From Acidobacteriota bacterium (GTDB lineage: Bacteria > Acidobacteriota > Blastocatellia > RBC074), in the NCBI GenBank assembly GCA_016710075.1, contig JADJLO010000023.1:62001-126000 (forward strand): a DNA stretch of 64,000 nt. Reading direction: 5' to 3'. The notes under the pieces are model-generated. The model searched no databases. It was not told where the DNA came from and saw nothing but the letters and a program-made list of their open reading frames with translations. The position numbers were made by a program, and so were the translations under genes. Below, piece by piece: positions 1 to 10,988 of the stretch; within the stretch, counting starts at the first letter, position 1, and every line of letters begins with the position of its first letter.

Positions 1-1956
1 GAGACCATGACGGTGACGCCTGCCAGAGCCGAGATCAGACTGGCGGATGCGCCGGCCAGCGTATCGGTTCTCGATTCCACGGATGTCCGCGCTGCCGGAG
101 CGCAGACTGTCGATGATATGCTGCGACAGGTGCCGGGATTCAGCATCTTTCGCCGGTCGAGCAGCATCGTGGCCAATCCAACGACACAGGGTGTCTCGCT
201 GCGCGGAGCCGGAGCAAGCGGGGCCAGCCGCACGTTGGTGCTCACCGACGGAGTGCCGCTCAATGATGCTTTCGGAGGGTGGGTATACTGGGACCGCGTG
301 CCGCGCGCATCGGTGGATCGCATCGAGCTGGTCAGGGGAGGCTCGTCCGATCTTTATGGATCAGATGCCTTGAGCGGCGTGATCAACCTGCTCACCCGCC
401 CGCCTTCAGAAAGGATCGTCGATGCAGAGACAAGCTACGGGACAAGAGGTACGAGCGATCTGACCTTCTTTGCCGCTCAAAAGTGGAAAGGGTTCGGGGC
501 CTCGGTTTCAGGCGAAGCCTTCAGAACTGATGGATACTTCCTGATCTCTCCTCAATTACGTGGTCTCGCCGATGCAGAGGCCGGGTCGAAACACCGTGCG
601 CTCTCAATTCGTCTGACTCAGGATTTCGGTTCGGATAATCAGATCTTCGTTCGTGGAAATCTTTTCGACGAAGACCGCAGGAACGGGACCAGACTGCAGC
701 GCAACGACACTGCGACCGAAACGATTGCGACAGGGGCTCGTTTCAGAACCGCCGACGGCAGCAACTGGAATCTGACTTTATTCGCCAACCAGCAGCGCTT
801 TCATCAGAGCTTCACCGCCGTTGCCGCCAATAGAAACAGCGAAACGATTACGAGGCTTCAATTCGTCCCGTCACGCGATGCAGGTCTGTCATTCAACTGG
901 TCGAGGCTCAGCTTCAGAAAACACCTTTTCGTAGCCGGTATGGATATTCGCGGCGTGCGCGGCACCAGCGACGAGATCGTATACGGCGGCGGCAGGCCCG
1001 TAAGCTTTGTCAGCGCGGGAGGCAGGCAACGCCGATCGGGATTCTTCGTTCAGGATCTTTTCAATATCAGCGAAAAATGGCAACTGGCTGCGAGCGGACG
1101 TTACGATAACTGGCGAGACTCATCTGCAGCATCTGTCGAGAGGACTCTTTCGACTGGCGTCGTCAGGCCGGTTTTTTTTGCACCGCGTTCGAGCGATGCT
1201 TTCAACCCCCGTTTAACTCTGACATACCGTGCGAACGATCGATTCAACATGCGGTTTTCCGGCTACAGAGCATTTCGCGCTCCGACACTTAACGAGTTAT
1301 ACAGGGCCTTCCGCGTGGGCGATACGCTGACTCAGGCAAATGAAAAACTGGTGGCCGAGAGGCTCACTGGCGGAGAGATTGGAGCCACCTGGTCCCCTTC
1401 TGAAAAGATCATGACCAGGCTCACCGGTTTCTGGACCGAGACGACCAACCCGATCACCAATTTCACCGTTTCCATAACTCCGACGTTGATTACGCGCCAG
1501 CGTCGCAATCTCGGCCGCATCCGATCGCGAGGGATTGAGGCTGAAGCCGATTTTAACATTGCAAAATACTGGAGCATTACTGCAGGCTACCTTCTTGCAG
1601 ATGCTACTGTGAGACAAGCACCGCAGGATCCAAATCTCGTCGGCCTCTGGATTCCCCAGGTGCCGCGAAATCAGTTCACCCTCCAAACATCTTACTCAAA
1701 CCCGAAATACGTCACCGCCGCGATTCAATTCCGTGCTACTGGAAAGCAGTTCGATGACGACCGGAATTTATTCAGCCTCGGCAGCTTTACCGTGATCGAT
1801 GCAACAGTCTCAAGACCGCTCAACAGATACATCGAGGTCTTCGCCGCAGCTCAAAATGTGCTTAATGAACGATTCGTCGTCGGAAGAACCCCGATCGAAA
1901 CCCTCGGCATGCCGATAATGTTCAGAGGCGGTCTGCGATTGAGCCTGGGAAAGTGA
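1..1956 (+). CDS. TonB-dependent receptor, 5' partial
   Basis: Outer-membrane beta-barrel receptor for TonB-dependent uptake, probably of a siderophore, cobalamin or other large nutrient. The frame is open to the left edge, and the residues before the first Met already read like the start of a plug domain, so the signal peptide and TonB box lie outside the window. The plug domain fills about the first 125 residues (ADAPASVSVLDS, DDMLRQVPGF, VSLRGAGASGASRTLVLTDG, VERIELVRGG-like SVDRIELVRGG). The barrel follows, with alternating aromatic strands and the conserved GYRAFRAPTLNELYR and AAQNVLNERF motifs near the C-terminus. It converges on the ATP-grasp gene across a 7-bp repeat array. The substrate cannot be told from sequence. 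Family is confident. Confidence 0.93.
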   Translation, partial: ETMTVTPARAEIRLADAPASVSVLDSTDVRAAGAQTVDDMLRQVPGFSIFRRSSSIVANPTTQGVSLRGAGASGASRTLVLTDGVPLNDAFGGWVYWDRVPRASVDRIELVRGGSSDLYGSDALSGVINLLTRPPSERIVDAETSYGTRGTSDLTFFAAQKWKGFGASVSGEAFRTDGYFLISPQLRGLADAEAGSKHRALSIRLTQDFGSDNQIFVRGNLFDEDRRNGTRLQRNDTATETIATGARFRTADGSNWNLTLFANQQRFHQSFTAVAANRNSETITRLQFVPSRDAGLSFNWSRLSFRKHLFVAGMDIRGVRGTSDEIVYGGGRPVSFVSAGGRQRRSGFFVQDLFNISEKWQLAASGRYDNWRDSSAASVERTLSTGVVRPVFFAPRSSDAFNPRLTLTYRANDRFNMRFSGYRAFRAPTLNELYRAFRVGDTLTQANEKLVAERLTGGEIGATWSPSEKIMTRLTGFWTETTNPITNFTVSITPTLITRQRRNLGRIRSRGIEAEADFNIAKYWSITAGYLLADATVRQAPQDPNLVGLWIPQVPRNQFTLQTSYSNPKYVTAAIQFRATGKQFDDDRNLFSLGSFTVIDATVSRPLNRYIEVFAAAQNVLNERFVVGRTPIETLGMPIMFRGGLRLSLGK

Positions 1957-1966
1957 GGAGAAGTAA

Positions 1967-2177
1967 GAATGGAGAATGGAGAATGGAGAATGGAGAATGA
2001 AGAATGATGAATGCAGAATGAAGAATGAAGAATGTGTATTTTGGATGTAATGGTTAGTAGGTTAAGTGACTTGTACAGATTGAATTAATGTTCTGCATTC
2101 CGCATTCTTCATTCTCCATTCTCCATTCTCCATTCTCCATTCTCAATTCTTCATTCTCCATTCTCCATTCTTCATTC
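1967..2177. repeat. Mirrored 7-bp tandem repeat arrays (GAATGRA)n
   Basis: After the receptor stop codon come about ten 7-bp units of GAATGGA/GAATGAA (1967-2036). After a 57-bp spacer there are about twelve units of the complementary TCCATTC/TTCATTC (2094-2177), ending just before the stop of the converging ATP-grasp gene. Read from each gene's stop codon, the array has the same sense. The two arms can pair into a very long hairpin, so the region could end transcription from both sides. It codes for nothing convincing. Confidence 0.9.
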
Positions 2178-2187
2178 ATCCTTCTTC

Positions 2188-3458
<1,271 letters not shown>

Positions 3459-3462
<4 letters not shown>

Positions 3463-4225
3463 TTTTGCTGCGTCTTCTCGAAAATCATGAAATGCTGTTC
3501 CGGCAGGAACTTCCTGTTCTCTTTCAGTTCCAGTCCGACGGCTGAGAGCTCCTTGCGGGCCTGGGCAACCGTCATTTTGTGGACTTTCTTGATCGGAATC
3601 TCGGGGTCTTCTCCCATATACTCGATCAGGATAACGCGGCCGCCGGGTCTGAGGCTTTTGACAATGCTCTGCATCATCTCGTAGGGAAATGAAAATTCGT
3701 GGTAGGCATCCACCAGCAGGACGGCGTCAACGGAATTCTCGGGTAATTTCGTGTCCGCCTCTTCACCGAGGATGGTGATCACGTTGTCGGCTTTGTAACT
3801 CTTTTTTCTGCCTTCAATGATCGCGAGCATCTGAGGTTGAATATCGACGGCGTAAACCCTGCCTTCCGGAACGAATTTACTCATGCGAAGGTGAAGTAAC
3901 CCGTGCCGGCCCCGACGTCAGCCACCGCATCCGTCTTTCTGAGCTTCATATTTTCGACGACCTTGTCCGGCAACTCGGTCTCTTCCCTGTCCGGGCGCTC
4001 CAGCCATGAGGCTCCTTCATGACCCATCACCCAGGCGATCTCGCGACCCATGTAGAACTTGCCGATTCCGTCGGGATCATGATTTTCCCGGGTCTCGTAT
4101 ACAGGTTTCGTCTTCGCCTGCTGCCGGGAAACAGGTGAATCGGTCCCGGCCGATCGTGCTCGATAGCCGATGCAATCGGTCAGAAACAAAATAGAAAGCA
4201 GTATCGACAGGATTATTCTGGTCAT
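3459..4225 (-). pseudogene. SAM-dependent methyltransferase with lipoprotein-like signal, frameshifted
   Basis: One class I methyltransferase split into two frames. The first part (4225 to about 3886) has a hydrophobic N-terminus with a lipobox-like LTDC and then SAM motif I, VGAGTGYF. The second (from 3884) continues with YAVDIQPQMLAII (motif II), DAVLLVDAYHE and LRPGGRVILIEY. The frames join cleanly if one C is added in the TTCGCATGAG stretch near 3886, giving GYFTFRMSKF. The ATGA overlap between the fragments is therefore probably an accident of the lost base, not translational coupling. It resembles a family of secreted or periplasmic-looking methyltransferases common in Acidobacteriota and Planctomycetes. 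Substrate unknown. Confidence 0.82.
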
Positions 4226-4408
4226 ATGATGAATTCAAGGTTCAAAGTTTAAAGTTTAAAGTTTAGTAACTGCTCAACAGAATTTGATAGATGAAGATGG
4301 GCGCTGAGCAGTTACAAAGTTTAAAGTTCACAGTTTAATGTCGTTGAATTCGACTTTTTTATTAACCCTCGACTTTAAACTTTAAACTTTAAACTTTGAA
4401 CTTTAACC
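4226..4408. repeat. Heptad arrays around an 11-bp inverted repeat
   Basis: The gap between two same-strand genes is almost all repeat. AAAGTTT-type 7-mers run at 4238-4265 and 4314-4337, and complementary TAAACTT units at 4372-4408. Inside lies a perfect inverted repeat, GTAACTGCTCA (4266-4276) and TGAGCAGTTAC (4305-4315), with a 28-nt loop. The array next to 4409 begins directly after the serine hydrolase stop codon, as at the other heptad sites in this window. Confidence 0.85.
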
Positions 4409-5772
4409 TTACTCTATCTTCTTCGCCTTGCGTTCGCCGCCCTGGTTGAGAATCAGGCCGTTGACGACTCCTTTTTCATCCTTGACGAATGTTATTTTCG
4501 CGTCGACGACTTTGAGGAAGAAAGTGCTTTCCGACTCAGGAAAGACCATAATTTCCTGCTGACCGGTGGCCTGCGTCATGAGACACTCGCCGTCTTTTCT
4601 GACCGAAAGGATGAAATTCGGCATCACTTCATACTTGCCGACGTAGGCATCGAGAACCCTGGGATCAATGCTGGCAACGACGCGTGTCGGCGGGTTTTGA
4701 AATTTCTCACCGAAGATGATCGCAGCTATGTCGCGTGTCATCTTGCCCGGAGCGGGATTTCCGAAATCCGCATTCCTGAGAACGATGATATTGATCTTCT
4801 CCTCGGGAAATCTTGCGAGAAACGTTGAAAAACCGTTGATTCCGCCGCCGTGCGAGATCATCCTGCGGTTGAAGACAGTGTCGACGCCGATGCCGTATGC
4901 GTAATTGTTCTTGACCACTGTCATCATCATCTGGCGCGATCCGGCAGAGAGCAATTTGTCCGAATGGATGGCATCATTCCACCGCGCGAGGTCTTCAGTG
5001 GTCGAATAGAGCGCGCCGGCAGCATGCGGAATGGTCATATCGAGATATGCAGAGTTCAACGCCCCTTTGCAGTTTTCGGAATAACCAGTGGCGCGATTCT
5101 TCAAGAGAGAGTCGTGGTGATCATAGCCGGAGTCGGCCATATTGAGCGGGCCGAAGATGTTCTTCCTGAGGAAACTTTCGTAGGATTCACCGGCGACTTT
5201 CTCGATGATATACCCGAGCATGACATATCCGGAATTACTGTAACTCCATTTTTCACCGGGTTTGAAATCGAGCGGTTTGTCCCTGAACCTGGCGGTCAGG
5301 GATGCCATCGTCACCGGCAGCATCATGGTTTTCTGATAGTCAGGAAAGGAAGTAAAATTCGGTATGCCGCCCGTATGAGAGAGCAGGTGATGAATCGTCA
5401 CATCCTTCCATGCTTCGGGGCAATTATCGAAGAATTTGCAGACGGAATCCTGAACGCTGAGTTTGCCGCGCTCCTGAAGCAGCAGAATCGAGGCAGAGGT
5501 GAACTGTTTGGTGACCGAGCCGAGCCTGAATCTCGTCTTTGGCGAGTTGGGGACATCGAGCTCGATATTGGCCATACCGTAGCCTTTGCTGATGACAGGC
5601 TTTCCGTCCCGGGTCACCATGACCGAACCCATAAAGCGTCCTTCCGATGCCAGACTCTTGAGGTAATCATCAATTGCGGCCCCGGAATCCTGCGCCGGCA
5701 CTGTCCCATAGAAAAGACGGCCAGGACAGCCAAAAGCAAAGATCTTTTAACCGCGCCAGACAGTAAAGTCAT
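4409..5772 (-). CDS. Serine hydrolase, beta-lactamase/PBP4* family, frameshift in the signal peptide
   Basis: Exported class C beta-lactamase-like serine hydrolase (Pfam Beta-lactamase), of the type that acts as a D-aminopeptidase, esterase or PBP homologue. Catalytic motifs are SVTK (nucleophile Ser and Lys), YSNSGY (the YxN motif) and SHGGGINGF (the HxG-type third motif). A C-terminal domain of about 100 residues follows. The long frame begins at a GTG (5701) without a signal. In another frame, 5772 starts a good signal peptide (KRSLLLAVLAVFSMG) after the strong ribosome site AAGGAG. One extra G near 5706 fuses them to give a VPA-QD cleavage site. The gene therefore very likely starts at 5772 and carries a one-base error or mutation. 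Confidence 0.85.
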
Positions 5773-5843
5773 CCTGATTTCTCCTTGATAAGTGAATTTA
5801 ATGGACCAACTGATCGCTACGAACAACACCGAACCGGTGTTCA

Positions 5844-6689
5844 TTAAAAGATCTGCGTGACGACCAGGGCTGTCGCGATATAGCCGATGGCTTCAAGCAG
5901 TCCCGCACCGACGTTGGCATCCTCAGAGATCTCCTTATCAAGGCGCCCGTTTCTAAAGCTGAAACCGCCGCCAAGCAGCAGCATCTGAACAACGATCTGT
6001 CTGACCGGATAAAGAACGAAGATGACGAGCAGGATCAACCCAAAACTGCGGAAGCCGGCCGTATATCCGGTAAAATTGCCGGAGACCGCGGCCCCGACCA
6101 TGATCCCGATAGAGACGATCAGGCCGGCGGCTCCCAACGCAGCCGCCACATTGCCCGAGCCAATCTGCTTGAAGTCCTGATAAGCCGTAATCTGTCGAAA
6201 GATATGGGTGAATACGATCAAAGCCGCCACACCTGCCGCCCAGAAAACCAGGGTTGGAATGAACGAGCCGCCATCACCTGAAAGCGCCCCTTCGACAATC
6301 TGGCTGGCCGCGATATAGATCGATCCGTCAACTATGCCTGCGGCCAGATTTCCCTGCCTGACCTGCTCACGGATGTGCAGACCGGTCATCTGAGCATATT
6401 GCTCGAAGATGATCCCGGCAACTGCCATTGCCAGAATGCCGCCGATACCATACGCAGCGACACCTCTGACATCGCTCCAGAAGGTATGACTTGGTGAATT
6501 CAATACCGGAATGATCACCTGAATCACTCCCAGCAAAAAGCCGCCAAGCGCGACCGCCGCGGCTTTGTTGTCTTTGTTGATCAGCGTGTCGGTCATCCCC
6601 TCGCCAAGTATCAGCCGGTATACCGCTCTGGCAATAATCAGCAGTACTATCAACGCCAAAACTACAAAACCGATCGTCGTTGCATCCAT
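5844..6689 (-). CDS. DUF350 family membrane protein
   Basis: Integral membrane protein of about 281 residues with two copies of a DUF350-like unit, each with several hydrophobic helices and Gly/Ala-rich segments such as KAAAVALGGFLLGVIQV and NVAAALGAAGLIVSIGIMV. The function of the family is unknown; it is often found near ATP-grasp or polyamine-type genes, and an ATP-grasp gene lies 2.4 kb away on the same strand. I chose the ATG at 6689 because GAGGG lies just upstream; the frame stays open 23 residues further upstream without a better start. The 6690-6840 gap shows no gene. Confidence 0.75.
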   Translation of the reverse strand: MDATTIGFVVLALIVLLIIARAVYRLILGEGMTDTLINKDNKAAAVALGGFLLGVIQVIIPVLNSPSHTFWSDVRGVAAYGIGGILAMAVAGIIFEQYAQMTGLHIREQVRQGNLAAGIVDGSIYIAASQIVEGALSGDGGSFIPTLVFWAAGVAALIVFTHIFRQITAYQDFKQIGSGNVAAALGAAGLIVSIGIMVGAAVSGNFTGYTAGFRSFGLILLVIFVLYPVRQIVVQMLLLGGGFSFRNGRLDKEISEDANVGAGLLEAIGYIATALVVTQIF

Positions 6690-6840
6690 AATTTCCCTCT
6701 TGTCAAGTTGTCCGGAAGCAGCCGGAATCGAGTTACTACCACTTTTTAAATACGACAAAGACTGCGCATAATATCAGTGCGAATCCAACCACGTAATTCC
6801 ACTTCAAACCCTCTTACAAGTATACGACTGAGAATATACA

Positions 6841-8166
6841 TTAGAGAGACAACGCTTCAAAGATGGCCTTGCGTTCAGCGGGCACTTTTACGTATGAATT
6901 TGCAAATCTGGATTCGAGTTGAATCCTCTGTCCGTTCTTGTCTGTAAACCCCAGGCTGCCGGAATGGTAATTGACGGTGTAATCGGGATCCTTCAGGAGG
7001 TGGCCGGTGAGGATGGCAATGACATCCTCGGCCGGATCGATCTTACCGGCGGCTACGAGTTTTTTGATTCCCGCGAGAGTCACTGCCGAAGCTGGTTCGC
7101 AGCCCAGTCCATCGCGTCCGATGATCGCTTTTGCATCGGCGATCTCCTGTTCGGTGACGGATTCGACCAAGCCGTGGCTTTGCTTCAATCCTCTCATTGC
7201 TTTAGGCCACGAAACAGGAGCACCGATCTTGATGGCCGTTGCAAGTGTAAAAGCATCGGCTATCGGCTCGAGCTCCAGGTCCTCGACGTGCTCTGACTGT
7301 TGGAATTTCAGCCACAGGCGGTAGAGGGGGTTGGCGCCTTCAGCCTGTATGATTGCGAGTTTCGGAATCCTGTCGATGACGCCTGCTTCAAAGAGTTCGC
7401 GAAAGCCTTTCGAGATGGCAGAGGAATTGCCGAGGTTGCCGCCTGGAACGACAACGCGATCAGGCGCCTGCCAGCCTCGCTGTTGAAGCAGCTCAAAAGC
7501 GATGGTCTTCTGACCTTCAAGGCGGAATGGATTGACCGAATTGAGCAGGTAGAGCGGTGATTCGTTGGCGAGTTCCCTGACCAGCCTCATGGCATCGTCA
7601 AAATTACCGTCAATCTGAATAACTTCAGCGCCGTAATCGAGCGCCTGAGAGAGTTTGCCAAGTGCGATCTGGCCCGATGGAATGAAAACTACCGCTTTCA
7701 TCCCGGCACGCGCGGCATAAGCCGCCATCGAGGCCGATGTGTTTCCGGTGCTGGCGCAGGCGACCCGTGTTGCTCCAAGCCGCTTTGCCTGGGTGATGCC
7801 GGTTGTCATACCCAGATCCTTGAACGAGCCTGTCGGGTTCATTCCGAGGTGCTTGAATGCAAGGCGGTCAAGTCCGCCATATTCCGCACTGCGTGGAGCA
7901 TCCCAGATCTGGTTGTTCCCCTCGATCATGGTGATGATTTCGGATTCGCCGGCATCCGGGAGCAACTCTCTGAATCTCCACACACCGCTCTGATCGATCG
8001 GCTTGGGAGAAGCCTTGCGCCAGTCCCAGGTGCTCATCAAACGTTCGCCCCTGAATTCACTCATCGGATAAACGACATCCAGCAGGCCGCTGCACGCCGA
8101 ACATGTGTAGATACGCGCCGTCGTCGGATACTCGGTTTTGCAATCGATACATTTAAGAGAAGGCAT
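6841..8166 (-). CDS. thrC: Threonine synthase
   Basis: PLP enzyme converting O-phosphohomoserine to threonine, the last step of threonine synthesis in the cytoplasm. 441 residues, normal for the family. The N-terminus carries a small zinc-ribbon-like CxxC pair (CIDC, CSAC) seen in many bacterial threonine synthases. The PLP lysine is K116 in NPTGSFKDLGMT, and phosphate-binding GGNLGN and ASTGNTSAS are present. It is the last gene of asd-lysC-thrC, starting 2 bp after the lysC stop codon. Confidence 0.96.
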   Translation of the reverse strand: MPSLKCIDCKTEYPTTARIYTCSACSGLLDVVYPMSEFRGERLMSTWDWRKASPKPIDQSGVWRFRELLPDAGESEIITMIEGNNQIWDAPRSAEYGGLDRLAFKHLGMNPTGSFKDLGMTTGITQAKRLGATRVACASTGNTSASMAAYAARAGMKAVVFIPSGQIALGKLSQALDYGAEVIQIDGNFDDAMRLVRELANESPLYLLNSVNPFRLEGQKTIAFELLQQRGWQAPDRVVVPGGNLGNSSAISKGFRELFEAGVIDRIPKLAIIQAEGANPLYRLWLKFQQSEHVEDLELEPIADAFTLATAIKIGAPVSWPKAMRGLKQSHGLVESVTEQEIADAKAIIGRDGLGCEPASAVTLAGIKKLVAAGKIDPAEDVIAILTGHLLKDPDYTVNYHSGSLGFTDKNGQRIQLESRFANSYVKVPAERKAIFEALSL

Positions 8167-8168
8167 AA

Positions 8169-9581
8169 TTACTGAGCAGGTTTCTCCAGTTCGAAGGCCC
8201 TGTGGATCGAGCGGTCGGCTTCTGCCGCATCATGTTCGCCGACAATCAGAGAAAAGTTCCGTTCGGATGATCCCTGCGAGATGGCTATGACATTGACGCC
8301 GGCACTCCCCATGGCTGCAAATACCTTGCCGGCAATTCCGGGAGTTCCCTTCATGCGATCTCCCACCGCAGCCACGACAGCGATCGAATCGTCAGATGAA
8401 ATATCCTCGATGTGTCCCTGCATTAAATCCAGTTCGAGAGCCGATTTCAAAGCTCTGACAACACGCTGTGACTCCGATGAATTGACCACGAAACAGAGAT
8501 TATTCTCGGATGACGCCTGCGAGATCATGAGGATATTCGCTTTTTCAGCCGCGACCGCGGCGAAAGTCTTGGAAGCGATTCCCGGAATCCCCTGCATTCC
8601 TTTTCCGCTGATCGTCACAAGGCTCACATTGCGGATGGAGGTCACGGCCTTGACGCCTCTCGATGATGGATGGCCCTGAACCGTGACCCGCGTGCCGGGA
8701 TCTCCCGGATTGAAGCTGTTGAGTATTCTGACGGGGATATTCTGCTTGAAAGCCGGCAGAATAGTCTTGTAGTGCAGGACTTTTGCGCCGTAATAAGCCA
8801 GTTCTGAGGCCTCGCTGTATGAGATTTCGCGCATGGTCCGGGCTTCAGGGACTTCGTTGGGATTAGCCGTCATGACGCCATTGACGTCGGTCCAGATCCA
8901 GACTTCGTCGGCATCCATCGCCGCTGCAATGATCGATGCGGAATAGTCCGATCCACCGCGCCCAAGAGTCGTGATCACCCCGTCCTCCGTCGCTCCGATA
9001 AATCCCGTGACAACCGGAATCACCCCGTCATCAATCAAGGGTCTGAGCCTGCGCTGCGAACTCTCACGTGTCTTATCCATCAGCGGCTCTGCCACGCCGA
9101 ACTGATCATTGGTGATAATCAGTTCCGTCGCTTCAACCGACTCGGACCTGCCTCCTTTCGAAGCTATCGCACCTGCCAGAAGCGGAGCAGCCAGTCTTTC
9201 ACCGGTTCCCGAGATCGAATCGAGCAGCCTCGGAGTCAGTTCGTGCACCATTGAAAGGCCGAAACAGAGCTTGTCGAACTGATCGAGGCGCTGCCCGATC
9301 AGCTTAAGCGCGGCCTCTCGCTTCGCATCGTCATCTTTGAGCAACTCTTCGGCAACGCTCTGATGACGCTCATACAGGCCAGCCCCGATTTCAGGCTGCC
9401 AGTGCCCTTTTGCGGCACTCTCGGCCGCGGCTATCAACTGGTTGGTGATCCCGCTCATAGCCGAGGTCACGACAATCACCTGATGCCCTTCATTCGCACT
9501 TTTCAAGGCCAGTTCGGCCGCCTGGGCTATGCGCTCGGCGCTTCCCACGGACGTCCCGCCAAATTTCATGACTATCAACAT
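8169..9581 (-). CDS. lysC: Aspartate kinase
   Basis: Phosphorylates aspartate, the first committed step to threonine, methionine and lysine. The kinase domain opens with KFGGTSVGS and contains TGFIGATEDGVITTLGRGGSDYS. Two C-terminal ACT domains (FAAVAAEKANILMISQASSE and FAAMGSAGVNVIAISQGSSE) are the usual site of allosteric feedback by amino acids. 470 residues, monofunctional, with no homoserine dehydrogenase domain. It sits between asd and thrC with gaps of 2-3 bp, so this is a biosynthetic operon. Whether threonine or lysine inhibits it cannot be read from sequence. The first Met could be residue 1 or 5. Confidence 0.95.
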   Translation of the reverse strand: MLIVMKFGGTSVGSAERIAQAAELALKSANEGHQVIVVTSAMSGITNQLIAAAESAAKGHWQPEIGAGLYERHQSVAEELLKDDDAKREAALKLIGQRLDQFDKLCFGLSMVHELTPRLLDSISGTGERLAAPLLAGAIASKGGRSESVEATELIITNDQFGVAEPLMDKTRESSQRRLRPLIDDGVIPVVTGFIGATEDGVITTLGRGGSDYSASIIAAAMDADEVWIWTDVNGVMTANPNEVPEARTMREISYSEASELAYYGAKVLHYKTILPAFKQNIPVRILNSFNPGDPGTRVTVQGHPSSRGVKAVTSIRNVSLVTISGKGMQGIPGIASKTFAAVAAEKANILMISQASSENNLCFVVNSSESQRVVRALKSALELDLMQGHIEDISSDDSIAVVAAVGDRMKGTPGIAGKVFAAMGSAGVNVIAISQGSSERNFSLIVGEHDAAEADRSIHRAFELEKPAQ

Positions 9582-9584
9582 AAA

Positions 9585-10642
<1,058 letters not shown>

Positions 10643-10896
10643 TATTGTTTTTAATACCTGTCTTTATGGATTTTCGTTCTCTGCGTGTGAGGGGTTCCCT
10701 CCCCCTTTTTTAGCAGGGCGATGTGTTAACACGGCGTGAACGACTGAAAATGGTAGGCTGTGAGATGATCGATGTCAATGTCGGATTTCAAAGACTCGAT
10801 ATCCCCTGGCTTGGCGTGCAGCTTTCTCTCATAAAAAAACCATTCACCGGCACTGCATCTGCTTTTTTTGGAGAATGCACGAATCGTGCGACGAGG

Positions 10897-10958
10897 ATTC
10901 ACCACAAAAATAACAGAAAGCACAAATCTGTACTTTTGTGTATTTTTTTGTGGTGAAT
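10897..10958. terminator. Large imperfect hairpin, likely terminator
   Basis: ATTCACCACAAAAATA (10897-10912) pairs with TATTTTTTTGTGGTGAAT (10941-10958). An inner CACAAA/TTTGTG stem lies between them. It is 30 bp beyond the end of the SBBP giant gene on the minus strand, in the only gap between it and asd. No gene is seen in 10643-10988. Confidence 0.55.
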
Positions 10959-10988
10959 AGCCTGTCGGGACTTACGCACACCTTTCGA

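Noticed and set aside
3881..3884. ATGA overlap between two methyltransferase fragments as translational coupling
   Set aside because: The two fragments are halves of one fold, split inside the SAM-binding domain.
4850..5788. 312-residue plus-strand open frame
   Set aside because: Antisense to the serine hydrolase, with low-complexity residues and no family signal.
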